DNA of 54,478 nt, from contig NZ_SIJC01000018.1 of assembly GCF_010078385.1 (NCBI RefSeq), forward strand, positions 1 through 54,478, read 5' to 3'. A model generated the notes under the pieces. The model had not been told where the DNA came from. It worked only from the letters and a program-made list of their open reading frames with translations, and ran no database searches. Of the stretch, positions 1 through 8,370 are shown piece after piece. Within the stretch, counting starts at the first letter, position 1, and the number at the start of each line of letters is the position of its first letter. The DNA comes from Chengkuizengella sediminis (GTDB lineage Bacteria; Bacillota; Bacilli; Paenibacillales; KCTC-33759). The position numbers were made by a program, and so were the translations under genes.

Positions 1-95
1 ATTTAATTGGCGTTTTTTAAACAATTATCTCGGAATAAAATATAAAGTAAGTAAAAAATGTTAAATCAATTTGTTGTACGTATAGGATTCACTTC

Positions 96-377
96 TTATT
101 TTAAATCAACTTCCCATTTTCCTCTTAATTCTCCATCTTGAAATGTAATAGATGCCATTGCTTTTTCTTCAGAACCTGCCCAGGCATATTTTTCAATCCT
201 ATCTTCTGATACCATTTTGTCCCCTTCGCTACCAACGATTTCTATAACTTCTTCATATGTCATGCCTTCTTCGAGCTTATTATACTCTTCAAGTGTAATC
301 TCAGATGTGTTTTCAACATTACTACAACCAACTAAGAACAAAGCCAAAATTCCAGTGATCAATAAAATCTTTTTCAT
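96..377 (-). CDS. small lipoprotein, BamE/DUF3862-like
   Basis: A 93-residue predicted lipoprotein. The start at 377 is chosen because GGAGG at 387-391 (complement strand) lies just upstream; an in-frame start further upstream lacks such a site. Residues 1-17 form a lipoprotein signal peptide ending in the lipobox LVGC, with Cys18 as the lipidation site. The mature part has the pattern YNKLEEGMTYEEVIEIVG, typical of SmpA/BamE-like and DUF3862 domains in small Firmicute lipoproteins, followed by a Trp/Gly strand segment. It should be anchored on the outer face of the membrane. Function is unknown. It lies downstream of ytqB on the same strand with a gap of about 70 bases. Confidence 0.75.
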   Translation of the reverse strand: MKKILLITGILALFLVGCSNVENTSEITLEEYNKLEEGMTYEEVIEIVGSEGDKMVSEDRIEKYAWAGSEEKAMASITFQDGELRGKWEVDLK

Positions 378-444
378 CTTTATATTCCTCCAATTTTTTC
401 TATAAATGATATACGAGATGAAAATCATGGAGGTTTCAACTAAA

Positions 445-1020
445 CTATTTTTTCATAATAGCAATTAAATAAGGAGGGTTATTTTTCTGATTTAAAAATT
501 GATAACTGAGAACTTGATAATATTTCTGCGGTAAGTTTTGTACCCAAGTATGCACAGCATCTGCTTCTTCTTCTCCACCTGGATGACCAGAGTAAGCGAC
601 AATAGTAATGATTCCGTCTTTTTCCAAAAATAAAAGAGAATTTTGTAGTGCACGTATCGTTGTTTCTCGCTCTGTAATAATATTGTGATCTCCACCTGGT
701 AAATAACCTAAATTAAACGTAATGGCTGATACTTTTTCGTGCATAGAAGGGGGTAATACCTCTAGCATTTTATCATGACTATTTTTAATTAAATGGACAT
801 GTTCTAAAGAAAAACCAGCTTCAGATAATCGTTTAACTGTATTTTCAATCGCTGTATTTTGCACATCAAAACCACAAACTATTCCGTTGTCACCGACTAG
901 TTTTTTTAGAAATAATGTATCATTACCGTTTCCAACCGTAGCATCAATGACAATATCCCCTTGACTTACTCGATCTTGAATTAATTTATGTGTTTGTCCT
1001 AATATTGATAAAAAACCCAC
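445..1020 (-). CDS. mnmM: tRNA 5-aminomethyl-uridine methyltransferase MnmM (YtqB)
   Basis: A 191-residue class I SAM-dependent methyltransferase of the YtqB family. In Bacillus this family completes the mnm5 modification at the tRNA wobble uridine. Motif I is visible as DATVGNGNDT near residues 26-35, followed by FDVQ at the end of strand 2 (ribose contact) and a conserved NLGYLPGGDH motif. GTG at 1020 is preferred as start because a GGAGG box (complement of 1028-1032) precedes it; an ATG at 1050 would place that box inside the gene. It lies directly downstream of ytqA on the same strand, the usual ytqA-ytqB arrangement, so the two are probably co-transcribed. Confidence 0.85.
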   Translation of the reverse strand: MGFLSILGQTHKLIQDRVSQGDIVIDATVGNGNDTLFLKKLVGDNGIVCGFDVQNTAIENTVKRLSEAGFSLEHVHLIKNSHDKMLEVLPPSMHEKVSAITFNLGYLPGGDHNIITERETTIRALQNSLLFLEKDGIITIVAYSGHPGGEEEADAVHTWVQNLPQKYYQVLSYQFLNQKNNPPYLIAIMKK

Positions 1021-1079
1021 AATGGTTCCTCCATTTTCCTGTAGTAACAATTCATAAGAGATTTTAACTCATTTTCTTC

Positions 1080-2030
1080 TTAACCTTTCCAAAACTTCCC
1101 TTGCCAAGTATTTCGATTTTTTAATTCTGCATCGATGGCATTTAGAACTTCCCATTTCTTTAAGCTCCATAACGGTCCAATTAATAAATCTCTTGGGGCA
1201 TCACCCGTAAGTCGATGAATAATCATTTCTGGAGGTAGAATTTCCAAAGTATCAACAATTAGCTTGATATATTCATCCTTATCAAGAAAACGTAGCAAGC
1301 CAGCTTCCCATTGTTTAACCATTGGTGTTTTTTTCATCAGATGCAGAAGGTGAATCTTGATTCCTTGCACATCCATGTTTGCAACAGCTTTTCCTGTATC
1401 CAGCATCATTTCATGTGTTTCCCCGGGAAGACCATAAATGATATGTGCGCACACTCGTATATTGTGTTTTCTTAATTTTTCAACCGCATCTAAATAACAC
1501 TGGGTATCATGAGCACGATTAATGAGGTTAGATGTGCTTTCATGGGCTGTCTGTAAACCCATTTCGACCCAAAGATATGTTCTTTCGTTTAATTCTGCCA
1601 AGTATTCAATAACATCATCTGGTAGACAATCAGGCCGAGTTGCAATAGATAATCCAACAACACCAGGTTGCTCTAGAATAACTTCATAATATTCTCGAAG
1701 CTCTTCCACTGGTGCGTAAGTATTTGTATAAGCTTGAAAATATCCGATATATTTAGCTTGTGGCCATTTTTGATGTTGTTTATCTCGAATCGTATTAAAT
1801 TGAGTAACTAGATCATCTCTACGACTTCCTGCAAAATCACCTGAACCTCGAGCACTGCAAAAAGTACAACCTCCTGTTTCGATTTTCCCATCTCTGTTCG
1901 GACAAGTAAATCCAGCGTCTAACATGACCTTAAATACTTTTTCATTAAAGGTATTTCTCATTTCAACATTCCATGTATGAAAACGTTTCTCTCCCCATAG
2001 AAGAGGAGAGTTATGTTCTGTTAATTTCAT
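1080..2030 (-). CDS. ytqA: radical SAM protein YtqA (TIGR01212 family)
   Basis: A 316-residue Elp3-like radical SAM protein. Three cysteines of the iron-sulfur cluster site are visible at Cys43, Cys55 and Cys58 in FTCPNRDG and GGCTFC, the spacing typical of the YtqA/TIGR01212 family. Further family blocks are YIGYFQAYTNTYAPVEEL, SIATRPDC and a C-terminal HRLTGDAP. The start ATG at 2030 has an AGGAG-type site upstream. The exact reaction is not established to my knowledge; the constant pairing with ytqB suggests a role in tRNA modification (inference). It is the first gene of the ytqA-ytqB unit. Confidence 0.85.
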   Translation of the reverse strand: MKLTEHNSPLLWGEKRFHTWNVEMRNTFNEKVFKVMLDAGFTCPNRDGKIETGGCTFCSARGSGDFAGSRRDDLVTQFNTIRDKQHQKWPQAKYIGYFQAYTNTYAPVEELREYYEVILEQPGVVGLSIATRPDCLPDDVIEYLAELNERTYLWVEMGLQTAHESTSNLINRAHDTQCYLDAVEKLRKHNIRVCAHIIYGLPGETHEMMLDTGKAVANMDVQGIKIHLLHLMKKTPMVKQWEAGLLRFLDKDEYIKLIVDTLEILPPEMIIHRLTGDAPRDLLIGPLWSLKKWEVLNAIDAELKNRNTWQGKFWKG

Positions 2031-2285
2031 ATTTGTTATTTATCTCCTTTAGTTCATCCTACATAAATATTGCATGTGGGATGAAGTTTACAATAATACT
2101 TAAATATATTTCATATTTGTGAATGAATTTATTTTTGAATGGTAAAAATTAGAATATATTCAAAGTACATTATTGTTTTTTGGGGTATTATTAATATATT
2201 GTAACGAAAAAAATAGCTTTTGCAAAATGCAAAAAATAGGCGAAAAATAGTTTAAAAAAAAGTTAAAAATAATCCAAATTTCCAC

Positions 2286-2314
2286 TTGATAAACCTTACA
2301 TAGTGTGTTAAATT
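2286..2314 (+). promoter_or_regulatory. candidate sigma-A promoter for the small gene at 2436
   Basis: TTGATA at 2286-2291 and TAAATT at 2309-2314 with a 17-base spacer, with an extended -10 TG at 2306-2307. The region is very AT-rich, so a chance match is possible. Confidence 0.4.
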
Positions 2315-2389
2315 AAAATTGTAAGGATCCTTTAATATCAAGTGTTTAGGCTACATTGAATTTTGTTTGTAAACGCTTTTTTTGTTTTA

Positions 2390-2412
2390 CTTTTAGTATG
2401 AAATACTAAAAG
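2390..2412. promoter_or_regulatory. perfect 10-bp inverted repeat before the small gene
   Basis: CTTTTAGTAT at 2390-2399 and its exact complement ATACTAAAAG at 2403-2412, separated by three bases. It ends about ten bases before the ribosome-binding site of the gene at 2436. It could be an operator or an mRNA hairpin that affects translation. It is not followed by a T-run, so it is not a terminator. Confidence 0.5.
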
Positions 2413-2435
2413 AAAATCTTTGTGAGGTGATCCAA

Positions 2436-2609
2436 ATGAATGAAGTTAAAGTTCCCAAAGGGGACGAGAAAATTACAGTTGAATTAACGATGAAAGAAGC
2501 CATAGCTTTAACAGGCATACGTTTTAATCAACAACCAGAGTTAAAGACCGAAGCAAAGAAAAAATTAATGCGCATCATTGAAGAAAGTAAAAAATCAAAT
2601 ATACACTAA
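2436..2609 (+). CDS. small protein of unknown function
   Basis: A 57-residue protein, rich in Lys and Glu, not recognised. The start ATG at 2436 is chosen because GAGGTGATC lies 4-12 bases upstream; the GTG at 2427 falls inside that ribosome-binding site. The sequence reads as a short basic N-terminus, a beta strand (KITVELTMKEA) and a C-terminal helix ending KKLMRIIEESKK, resembling a small regulatory or nucleic-acid-binding fold, but no function can be assigned. It has its own candidate promoter, an upstream inverted repeat and a good terminator directly after it, so it looks like a genuine single-gene unit. Confidence 0.6.
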   Translation: MNEVKVPKGDEKITVELTMKEAIALTGIRFNQQPELKTEAKKKLMRIIEESKKSNIH

Positions 2610-2615
2610 TATTCC

Positions 2616-2640
2616 AAAGCTCCTAAGGGGGCTTTTTTTT
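2616..2640 (+). terminator. intrinsic terminator
   Basis: Stem AAAGCTCC (2616-2623) and GGGGCTTT (2628-2635) with a TAAG loop and one G-T pair, running into eight T residues. It directly follows the small gene at 2436-2609. Confidence 0.85.
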
Positions 2641-2675
2641 ATTCATATGAAAAAGGTTTGATTCAATGTGGTTCT

Positions 2676-3149
2676 TCACTTTTCGGGGTAAATGACTGAT
2701 TTGATAGCTTCTTCAATTTCTTTATAACCAGTACATCGACAAATATTGGATTCAAGCCACTCTTCAATAGTATCATCCTTTGCATTTGGATGTTTTTGAA
2801 TTAAGGCATTACAATTGATAAGAAAGCCAGGTGTACAATAACCACACTGAAAAGCAAAATGTTCAACAAAGCTTTTTTGAATAGGTGTATCTTTTAGACC
2901 TTCTATGGTTGTTATCTTTCTCCCAACTCCCTCTACAGCTAACATTAAACATGATTTGATGGGTACCCCGTTGATATCAACAGTACAAGCTCCGCAGTCT
3001 CCGTTATAACAACCAGGTTTTGAACCTGTTAACCCGAGTTGCTCCCTAATCACAGATAAAAGTGTATCTGCAGGTCTAATGACTACAGATCTTTCTTCAT
3101 TATTTATGGATAATGAAACATTCAGTTTTTTTGAGTCTGATAAATACAT
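2676..3149 (-). CDS. pucE: xanthine dehydrogenase 2Fe-2S subunit
   Basis: A 157-residue iron-sulfur subunit of a molybdenum hydroxylase. The N-terminal plant-ferredoxin-like 2Fe-2S site is Cys47, Cys52, Cys55 and Cys67 (GCYNGDCGACTV). The C-terminal helical 2Fe-2S site is Cys102, Cys105, Cys137 and Cys139 (QCGYCTPGFL, NICRCTGY). Both clusters are complete. It would carry electrons from the Mo centre to the FAD subunit in purine oxidation. The start ATG at 3149 follows GGAGGGTAAGTAAT. It is the last gene of the five-gene operon, one base after pucC. The subunit type is certain; the substrate (xanthine rather than another heterocycle) is inferred from the operon. Confidence 0.88.
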   Translation of the reverse strand: MYLSDSKKLNVSLSINNEERSVVIRPADTLLSVIREQLGLTGSKPGCYNGDCGACTVDINGVPIKSCLMLAVEGVGRKITTIEGLKDTPIQKSFVEHFAFQCGYCTPGFLINCNALIQKHPNAKDDTIEEWLESNICRCTGYKEIEEAIKSVIYPEK

Positions 3150-3150
3150 A

Positions 3151-4026
3151 TTACTTACCCTCCAATGTGGTTAATACGTGTTGTAGAGTATTTTTTAATA
3201 CAAATTTTCGATATGTAGAAGAACCTTCAACATCGTCTAATATCGGCTCTGGTAAATGTGTTATCGCTAGGTCCACTCTGTGTTCAACAGAAAGGTTTTG
3301 TTGATTTAAGTCTTCTTCAATTTGTTCAGAGCGATAAGGAAATGGGCTTATTCCACTAAATGCTGCAAGGATTTGACCATCTGTTGAGGGATCAGATTGG
3401 ACAATGGAATAAAGGGGTGAAGATTTTTTGACAGCTGCAACTGTAACTAGCGGGTAACCGGTATCCCACTGCTGTCGTTTTTTTATACTGACATATGGAA
3501 GTTGGAGATGATGTTCATGTGTAATGATTTGGACTAAAAACTCACCTCTATTCAAAGCTAATTGTTGATGAAAAACCTGTTTAATAGGTACTGTTTGTAT
3601 ACCTTCAATACCAGCAATGACAACTTGACTATCTGAAAGTAAAAAAGGTAATACTGCCTCTCTGTAGTAGATCTGGCCGCAAATATTGCCGCCAATTGTA
3701 ATTTTATTGCGGTTGGTATGATCAGCAATTTCACTTATGGTTTTTGTCAGTAAAGGAAAATGATTTTCATCTTCTATGACTGTTAGAGGAAGACAAGCGC
3801 CTAAGGTTAATTGATTTTGTTCTAGTCGTAAAATATTACATTCTGGAATGTATTTGATATCAATGACGGCTTTTGTGTATAGAAGATTTATTCGTGCAAA
3901 TGAAATGATTTCGGTGCCACCTGAATAATAAATGGGTTGTTTCCCTTGAGAATCCAAAGTTTGAAATAATTGAACTGCCTCAATAATAGAAGTAGGACTG
4001 TAGTATTCAAAATCAAAAGGAATCAT
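3151..4026 (-). CDS. pucC: xanthine dehydrogenase FAD-binding subunit
   Basis: A 291-residue FAD-binding subunit of the CoxM/PucC type. The two FAD contact regions are visible: YYSGGTEI near residues 36-43 and the family block TIGGNICG near residues 110-117. A C-terminal CO dehydrogenase flavoprotein domain follows (LAAFSGISPFPYR). ATG at 4026 is preferred over the GTG at 4035 because AGGTG overlaps that GTG and sits at proper distance from the ATG. The gene start overlaps the end of pucD by 14 bases, which suggests translational coupling. It would pass electrons from the 2Fe-2S clusters to NAD. Confidence 0.85.
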   Translation of the reverse strand: MIPFDFEYYSPTSIIEAVQLFQTLDSQGKQPIYYSGGTEIISFARINLLYTKAVIDIKYIPECNILRLEQNQLTLGACLPLTVIEDENHFPLLTKTISEIADHTNRNKITIGGNICGQIYYREAVLPFLLSDSQVVIAGIEGIQTVPIKQVFHQQLALNRGEFLVQIITHEHHLQLPYVSIKKRQQWDTGYPLVTVAAVKKSSPLYSIVQSDPSTDGQILAAFSGISPFPYRSEQIEEDLNQQNLSVEHRVDLAITHLPEPILDDVEGSSTYRKFVLKNTLQHVLTTLEGK

Positions 4027-6343
4027 CGGCAGCACCTACTTTTGTTTTCCATATGAATTCTGGAATAAGAGGTAATTGATTGAGGTCTACACCAGCGGCA
4101 AGGGATAAACTGTTAGCTAAAGCAGCTGGCATACCAATTAAACCATGTTCACCTACACTTCGTGCACCATACGGACCATCTAAAACTGGAGTTTCAACAA
4201 ATTCCACCTCATATTGTGGATGTTCCCCAAAACGGAGAGGACGGTAAGTTCTAAGTTGGGGATTTAGGATTTTTCCATGTTGATTAAAAATAAATGTTTC
4301 TCTTCCAGCAAAACTTAATCCCATGCTCATTCCACCCATGACTTGACCTAAAGCGGCTTTTTCATTGAGTAATTTTCCAAGATCAACAACTGTAATCGCT
4401 CTTAAGATTTTATAAGTGTAATCTGAACGATCAAATTCAACCACAACCCCTTGTGCAGCAACAGTCCATTCTGGACCTGGATTTCCTGCGCCAGTGTTTT
4501 GATCAAAATAAGTTACGTGCCTTTGAATATAATTGCCCTTGCCAATAATCTGACCTCCAACAGCATTCCCGTTTGGGTATTTGTAACCATAACAAATATC
4601 TTTAATATTTAAATAGAGTTCTGGATTATCTCTTAAAAATACTCTGCCGAATCCAACTTCTAAATCTTCCTTAGAGCATCTTAATATACATGCAGCTAAT
4701 TGTATTAACTGTTGAATGATATCATCGGCTGCGCTAAGTAAAGCTCGACCCGCCATAAATGTTCCTCTGCTGGACACTGTTTTCCAATGCTCTGGGGTAG
4801 ATTGTGTATTAACTTCCAATTGCACATAGATTTTATGAATATCCATTTTCATTTTATCCGCTAACATTTGTGCAAGAACGGATTTCGTTCCTGTTCCTAT
4901 TTCTACAACGCCAGAAATTATGTTAATGCTACCATCAGGATTAAAGGTTAGTGTAACCCCAGACCCAGCGTCAGGATCGATCGTTGAGTTTTTCCAAGTA
5001 CAACATATTCCTTTTGCTTGGACCTTCGTGTCACTAACTTTTTCAATTTTTCCTTCATTCCAATGGATGATTTTTTTCAATCTAGAAATACATTCGGACA
5101 CATTTCCTACATTACTTTTGTTTACAAGTACCTGGGTAGGTGTAGTATCTCCAGGCTTTATGGCATTGATAGATCTTAAGAGTATAGGGTCCATATTTAT
5201 TTTATTTGCTAATATATCCATCGTTCTTTCAAAAGCAAACATGACTTCTGAATGTCCGAAACCTCTAAAAGGCGCAGCATAAGGATGATTTGTATACATG
5301 CATAAAGCATCGCACCAAATATTGTTTAAGTGATAAGGTCCTGTACAATCAACAGCACCTGCTCTACTGATATCAACTGCTTTATCTGAATATGCGCCTC
5401 CGTCAAATAAATATAATATTTCTGCTGCCTGTAATACACCATCCTTCGTACATCCAAGTTTTATAGTTGCATCTAAACCAATATGAACAGGCGATGTAAT
5501 TAAATCTTCTTCTCTTGAATTTAGAACCTTCACTTTTCTTCCATTGACCGCTTTTGAAGCAAGGTAAGCAACAAGCTCTAATTGAATAGAAGCTTTACCT
5601 CCATAACCGCCGCCAACCAAAGGTGTATTCACAATGATTTTACCTACATCTATATTGAAATAAACATGCATTAATTTTTTTATCATAAAAGGGGATTGAG
5701 AAGAGGAGGTGATAACTATGGTTTCATCTTCATGAATTTCTGCAATAGCACATCTTGTTTCCATTGCAGAATGATCAGATGGGGAAAAGGAAAAATTGGC
5801 TTCAACAACAATCTCACTTTTACTCCAACCTAACTCCATGTTTCCCTTTCGGATTTTTGTACGATTTGCAATGTTCGTATTTGCTTCTGGATATACACCT
5901 TTTTCGCGATGATATGAATCTAATTTCTCATGAACTAGAGTGGCGTTTTTGTCATAAGCTTGACTAGGGGAATTTATTATAGGTAGAGGTTCATAGGTAA
6001 CTTTGATAAGACTGGAAGCTCTTTTAGCAAGGGCTGGACTATCAGCAACAACAACAGCTACAACTTCACCACAATAACGTACTCTATTATAGGCAATGGG
6101 AGGACGATCACGAATTTCTTCACCTGTAAGAGGGAATTCTTCTCCTGCTAAGATAGCTCGAACACCAGAGGTTTTCCATGCTTCTGATGTGTCAATATGT
6201 GTAATTCTCGCATGAGCATAAGGACTGATGATCATTTTTGCATGAAGCATAGATACAGAAAGGTCATCAGCAGTATATTTTGCTTTGCCTGTGACTTTAT
6301 CTAATGCATCTTTCCGAATCACACTACTTCCGATGATATCCAT
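4013..6343 (-). CDS. pucD: xanthine dehydrogenase molybdopterin-binding subunit
   Basis: A 776-residue large subunit of the xanthine oxidase/aldehyde oxidase family. The N-terminal a/b hammerhead domain (about residues 20-125, GKAKYTADD) is followed by the Mo-pterin domains with GGGYGGK near residue 250, APFRGFGHSE near residue 357 and the C-terminal GARSVGEHG, whose Glu fits the catalytic base of the family. No signal peptide is seen. The start follows GGGAGGATAAAAAT. It catalyses hydroxylation at a Mo-cytosine dinucleotide or Mo-pterin centre; with the XdhC and MocA-like genes upstream, the cytosine dinucleotide form is likely. Purine is the probable substrate by analogy with Bacillus pucABCDE; nicotinate or other heterocycles cannot be excluded. 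Confidence 0.87.
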   Translation of the reverse strand: MDIIGSSVIRKDALDKVTGKAKYTADDLSVSMLHAKMIISPYAHARITHIDTSEAWKTSGVRAILAGEEFPLTGEEIRDRPPIAYNRVRYCGEVVAVVVADSPALAKRASSLIKVTYEPLPIINSPSQAYDKNATLVHEKLDSYHREKGVYPEANTNIANRTKIRKGNMELGWSKSEIVVEANFSFSPSDHSAMETRCAIAEIHEDETIVITSSSQSPFMIKKLMHVYFNIDVGKIIVNTPLVGGGYGGKASIQLELVAYLASKAVNGRKVKVLNSREEDLITSPVHIGLDATIKLGCTKDGVLQAAEILYLFDGGAYSDKAVDISRAGAVDCTGPYHLNNIWCDALCMYTNHPYAAPFRGFGHSEVMFAFERTMDILANKINMDPILLRSINAIKPGDTTPTQVLVNKSNVGNVSECISRLKKIIHWNEGKIEKVSDTKVQAKGICCTWKNSTIDPDAGSGVTLTFNPDGSINIISGVVEIGTGTKSVLAQMLADKMKMDIHKIYVQLEVNTQSTPEHWKTVSSRGTFMAGRALLSAADDIIQQLIQLAACILRCSKEDLEVGFGRVFLRDNPELYLNIKDICYGYKYPNGNAVGGQIIGKGNYIQRHVTYFDQNTGAGNPGPEWTVAAQGVVVEFDRSDYTYKILRAITVVDLGKLLNEKAALGQVMGGMSMGLSFAGRETFIFNQHGKILNPQLRTYRPLRFGEHPQYEVEFVETPVLDGPYGARSVGEHGLIGMPAALANSLSLAAGVDLNQLPLIPEFIWKTKVGAADDSF

Positions 6344-6412
6344 ATTTTTATCCTCCCTCTAGTATAAGGTTCACTATTAATGTATTAGAGGTATTAACGG
6401 TTTAATACTCTG

Positions 6413-7048
6413 TCACTCGAGAGACTTCCATACATTTGTTGCAAATTCATAATCCTCTTTGGTATCTACATCTAAGAAGGGGATGGAATGTTCAAAAGGA
6501 AGAATAATTCCTGTCTCCCGCCACTTTTCTTTTTTCAATAAATATCTCGCCCCTACATCTCCTTCTAATTGCATAATCGCAGGAAACATTTGATGTGAAA
6601 ACAAGATGGGGGGACTAATCGTATTTTGATAACAGGCAGCAACAAAATAAGCATCTTTGTGTTGTATATAACAATTAATTAATTTATTTATCATTTCCTT
6701 AGATATAAAAGGTTGATCCGCGAGCAGAATCATAATAGCCTTTGGTTGTAATTGCATCGCTTTTTTTACTCCGCATTTTATCGAATATGCTTGCCCTTTA
6801 ATGGCTGATTTGCAAGTTTGTTGAGTCCACTTCTTTTTAGAAGGTGGTGATAAGAGAAAGGGTGAAATCCATTGAGGAGTATCCTGTTCTTTAGTTACAA
6901 CAACAAGATGGTCTAATGAGGAATGTATAGCTGTTTTTAATGTAATACTTCCAAGTGTTTGCTTTCCTAGTGGTAGATTCAACTTGTTATTTCCCATACG
7001 ATCGCTTTTTCCTGCAGCAAGAAATACACCAACGATACGATCACTCAT
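6413..7048 (-). CDS. pucB: MocA-like molybdenum cofactor nucleotidyltransferase
   Basis: A 211-residue nucleotidyltransferase. The nucleotide-binding loop is LAAGKSDRMGNNK (residues 10-22), the metal-binding motif is LLADQPF near residue 109, and a late FLDVDTKEDY block is present. Family members (MocA, PucB) transfer CMP to molybdopterin to form the cytosine dinucleotide cofactor needed by xanthine dehydrogenase. Its start overlaps the stop of the XdhC-like gene by four bases (ATGA), so the two are translationally coupled. About 70 bases separate it from pucD. Confidence 0.83.
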   Translation of the reverse strand: MSDRIVGVFLAAGKSDRMGNNKLNLPLGKQTLGSITLKTAIHSSLDHLVVVTKEQDTPQWISPFLLSPPSKKKWTQQTCKSAIKGQAYSIKCGVKKAMQLQPKAIMILLADQPFISKEMINKLINCYIQHKDAYFVAACYQNTISPPILFSHQMFPAIMQLEGDVGARYLLKKEKWRETGIILPFEHSIPFLDVDTKEDYEFATNVWKSLE

Positions 7049-8115
7049 GAATTGCCCAACTCAAACTTATTTTGAGGGAATGGTGAACGTAAACATTGAA
7101 TTAACTCTGCAACGATACTAATGGCTATTTCTTGAGGACCTTTTGCTCCAATGAAAAGTCCGATAGGAGAACGAAGGGATGGGGGGATTGATTTATGATT
7201 TAACAATTTTTCTGTTCGAATACGGGGTCCAAGGATACCGAGATAACGTAAATGTTGATGAATGAGTGTGGATAGAATTTCTTGATCTCTTTGAAAATGA
7301 TGCGTCATAATAACAACATAATCTTGAGAGTTAAGGTTTAATTTATTAGTCATTTCTTTCGGGAACCCTATAATGAATTCGTTTGCAAGTGGAAACTGTT
7401 CCTTATTGCAAAATTCTGTCCTCCAATCACATAGGGTGATTGAAAACCCTGTTAGTGCTGCAAGAGAAACAAGTGGTTTTACATCAGGTCCTGCACCAAA
7501 AATAATGAGTCTAGGTTTGGGTGAAAAAATGTGGGTATAGAATGGGATGGGGAAATGATCTGACTTATGAACTCCGCTTTTTTGAGATGGATTTGATTCT
7601 GCTTGGTTATGATGAAGATAACTTCGAATTTCTAGTGTTAAATCTACGTCCGATGTAATTAAAGTGTCTCCTTCAAATGAGTAATAGTAGTTATTTTCCA
7701 ATTTAAAATCTTCAGTTAAAGTTTTTATATGTAGAATGGGAATACCTTGATCAAGTACTTCTTTTAAATTGAGCATATTTTCTTTTAGTTCTTGATCTAA
7801 AAACTCTAACAGAATATATATAACACCATTACATCCTGCTCCCTGTCCCCAGGAGATATCTGTTTCTTCACTCATATCATATGTGATTGTAATTGGTCTT
7901 CCATTGATAAAAACCTCTTTGCTCCTGATTGCAAGGTCATTTTCTAAGCAACCAGCGCTTAACATACCAACTTGAAAGCCATCTTCTTGGATCAACATCA
8001 TAGTTCCTTCTTTTAAATATGCTGTACCTTCCACATGAAGAATCGTAGCCAGTACGTTATTTTTTGTAGAGTGTTGAATAACATCTAATATTTGATGGAC
8101 ATTCTCGTTCCCCAT
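7045..8115 (-). CDS. pucA: XdhC-family cofactor insertion protein
   Basis: A 356-residue XdhC/CoxI family protein. The N-terminal XdhC/CoxI domain contains LSAGCLENDLA (about residues 53-63). The C-terminal Rossmann-like XdhC_C domain begins near residue 203 with PRLIIFGAGPDVKPL and contains MTHHFQRDQEIL. Family members bind, protect and insert the molybdenum cofactor into the large subunit. It is the first gene of the operon, with a strong site TTGGAGG before the ATG. The order here is XdhC, MocA, Mo subunit, FAD subunit, FeS subunit, so the Mo and FAD genes are swapped relative to Bacillus subtilis pucABCDE. No PucR-type regulator is present in the window. Confidence 0.83.
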   Translation of the reverse strand: MGNENVHQILDVIQHSTKNNVLATILHVEGTAYLKEGTMMLIQEDGFQVGMLSAGCLENDLAIRSKEVFINGRPITITYDMSEETDISWGQGAGCNGVIYILLEFLDQELKENMLNLKEVLDQGIPILHIKTLTEDFKLENNYYYSFEGDTLITSDVDLTLEIRSYLHHNQAESNPSQKSGVHKSDHFPIPFYTHIFSPKPRLIIFGAGPDVKPLVSLAALTGFSITLCDWRTEFCNKEQFPLANEFIIGFPKEMTNKLNLNSQDYVVIMTHHFQRDQEILSTLIHQHLRYLGILGPRIRTEKLLNHKSIPPSLRSPIGLFIGAKGPQEIAISIVAELIQCLRSPFPQNKFELGNS

Positions 8116-8262
8116 AGCTCTTTTCCTCCAATAAAAGAAGATTCTCTGTAGTATATTTAGTTCTTGAAAATTTATAACTTGAACTATTTATGCTTTATTA
8201 AAGTCATCTATTGGATTTTATGTTTTATTAAATTTATTATTTTTTTGGATTAGATCTGGATT

Positions 8263-8303
8263 AAAAAAGCATGTAATCTCTTAGTGAAATCACATGCTTT
8301 TTT
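8263..8303 (-). terminator. terminator after the first SDR gene
   Basis: A 12-bp perfect inverted repeat, AAAAAAGCATGT at 8263-8274 and ACATGCTTTTTT at 8292-8303. On the minus strand the stem ends in a T-run, so it should end transcription from the SDR gene before pucA. It is symmetrical and could act in both directions. Confidence 0.8.
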
Positions 8304-8370
8304 ATGTGTGTGCTTTGTGCTTTGTGTTTTAATTTTGATTTTATAAGTGCTTTTTTATCCTATAAGTTAA

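Larger units (their letters stand above)
2031..2435. other. AT-rich intergenic region between divergent units
   Basis: About 400 bases without a gene, lying between ytqA (minus) and a small plus-strand gene. It contains a short inverted repeat TTTTGCA-aaa-TGCAAAA near 2218-2234, a candidate sigma-A promoter at 2286-2314, a cre-like sequence TTGTAAACGCTTTTT at 2367-2381 (one mismatch to the 15-base cre consensus, at the conserved C) and a perfect 10-bp inverted repeat at 2390-2412. No RNA family was recognised. Confidence 0.5.

Noticed and set aside
4920-5282. 120-codon plus-strand frame inside pucD
   Set aside because: It is a shadow of the large subunit gene, which has all family motifs on the minus strand.
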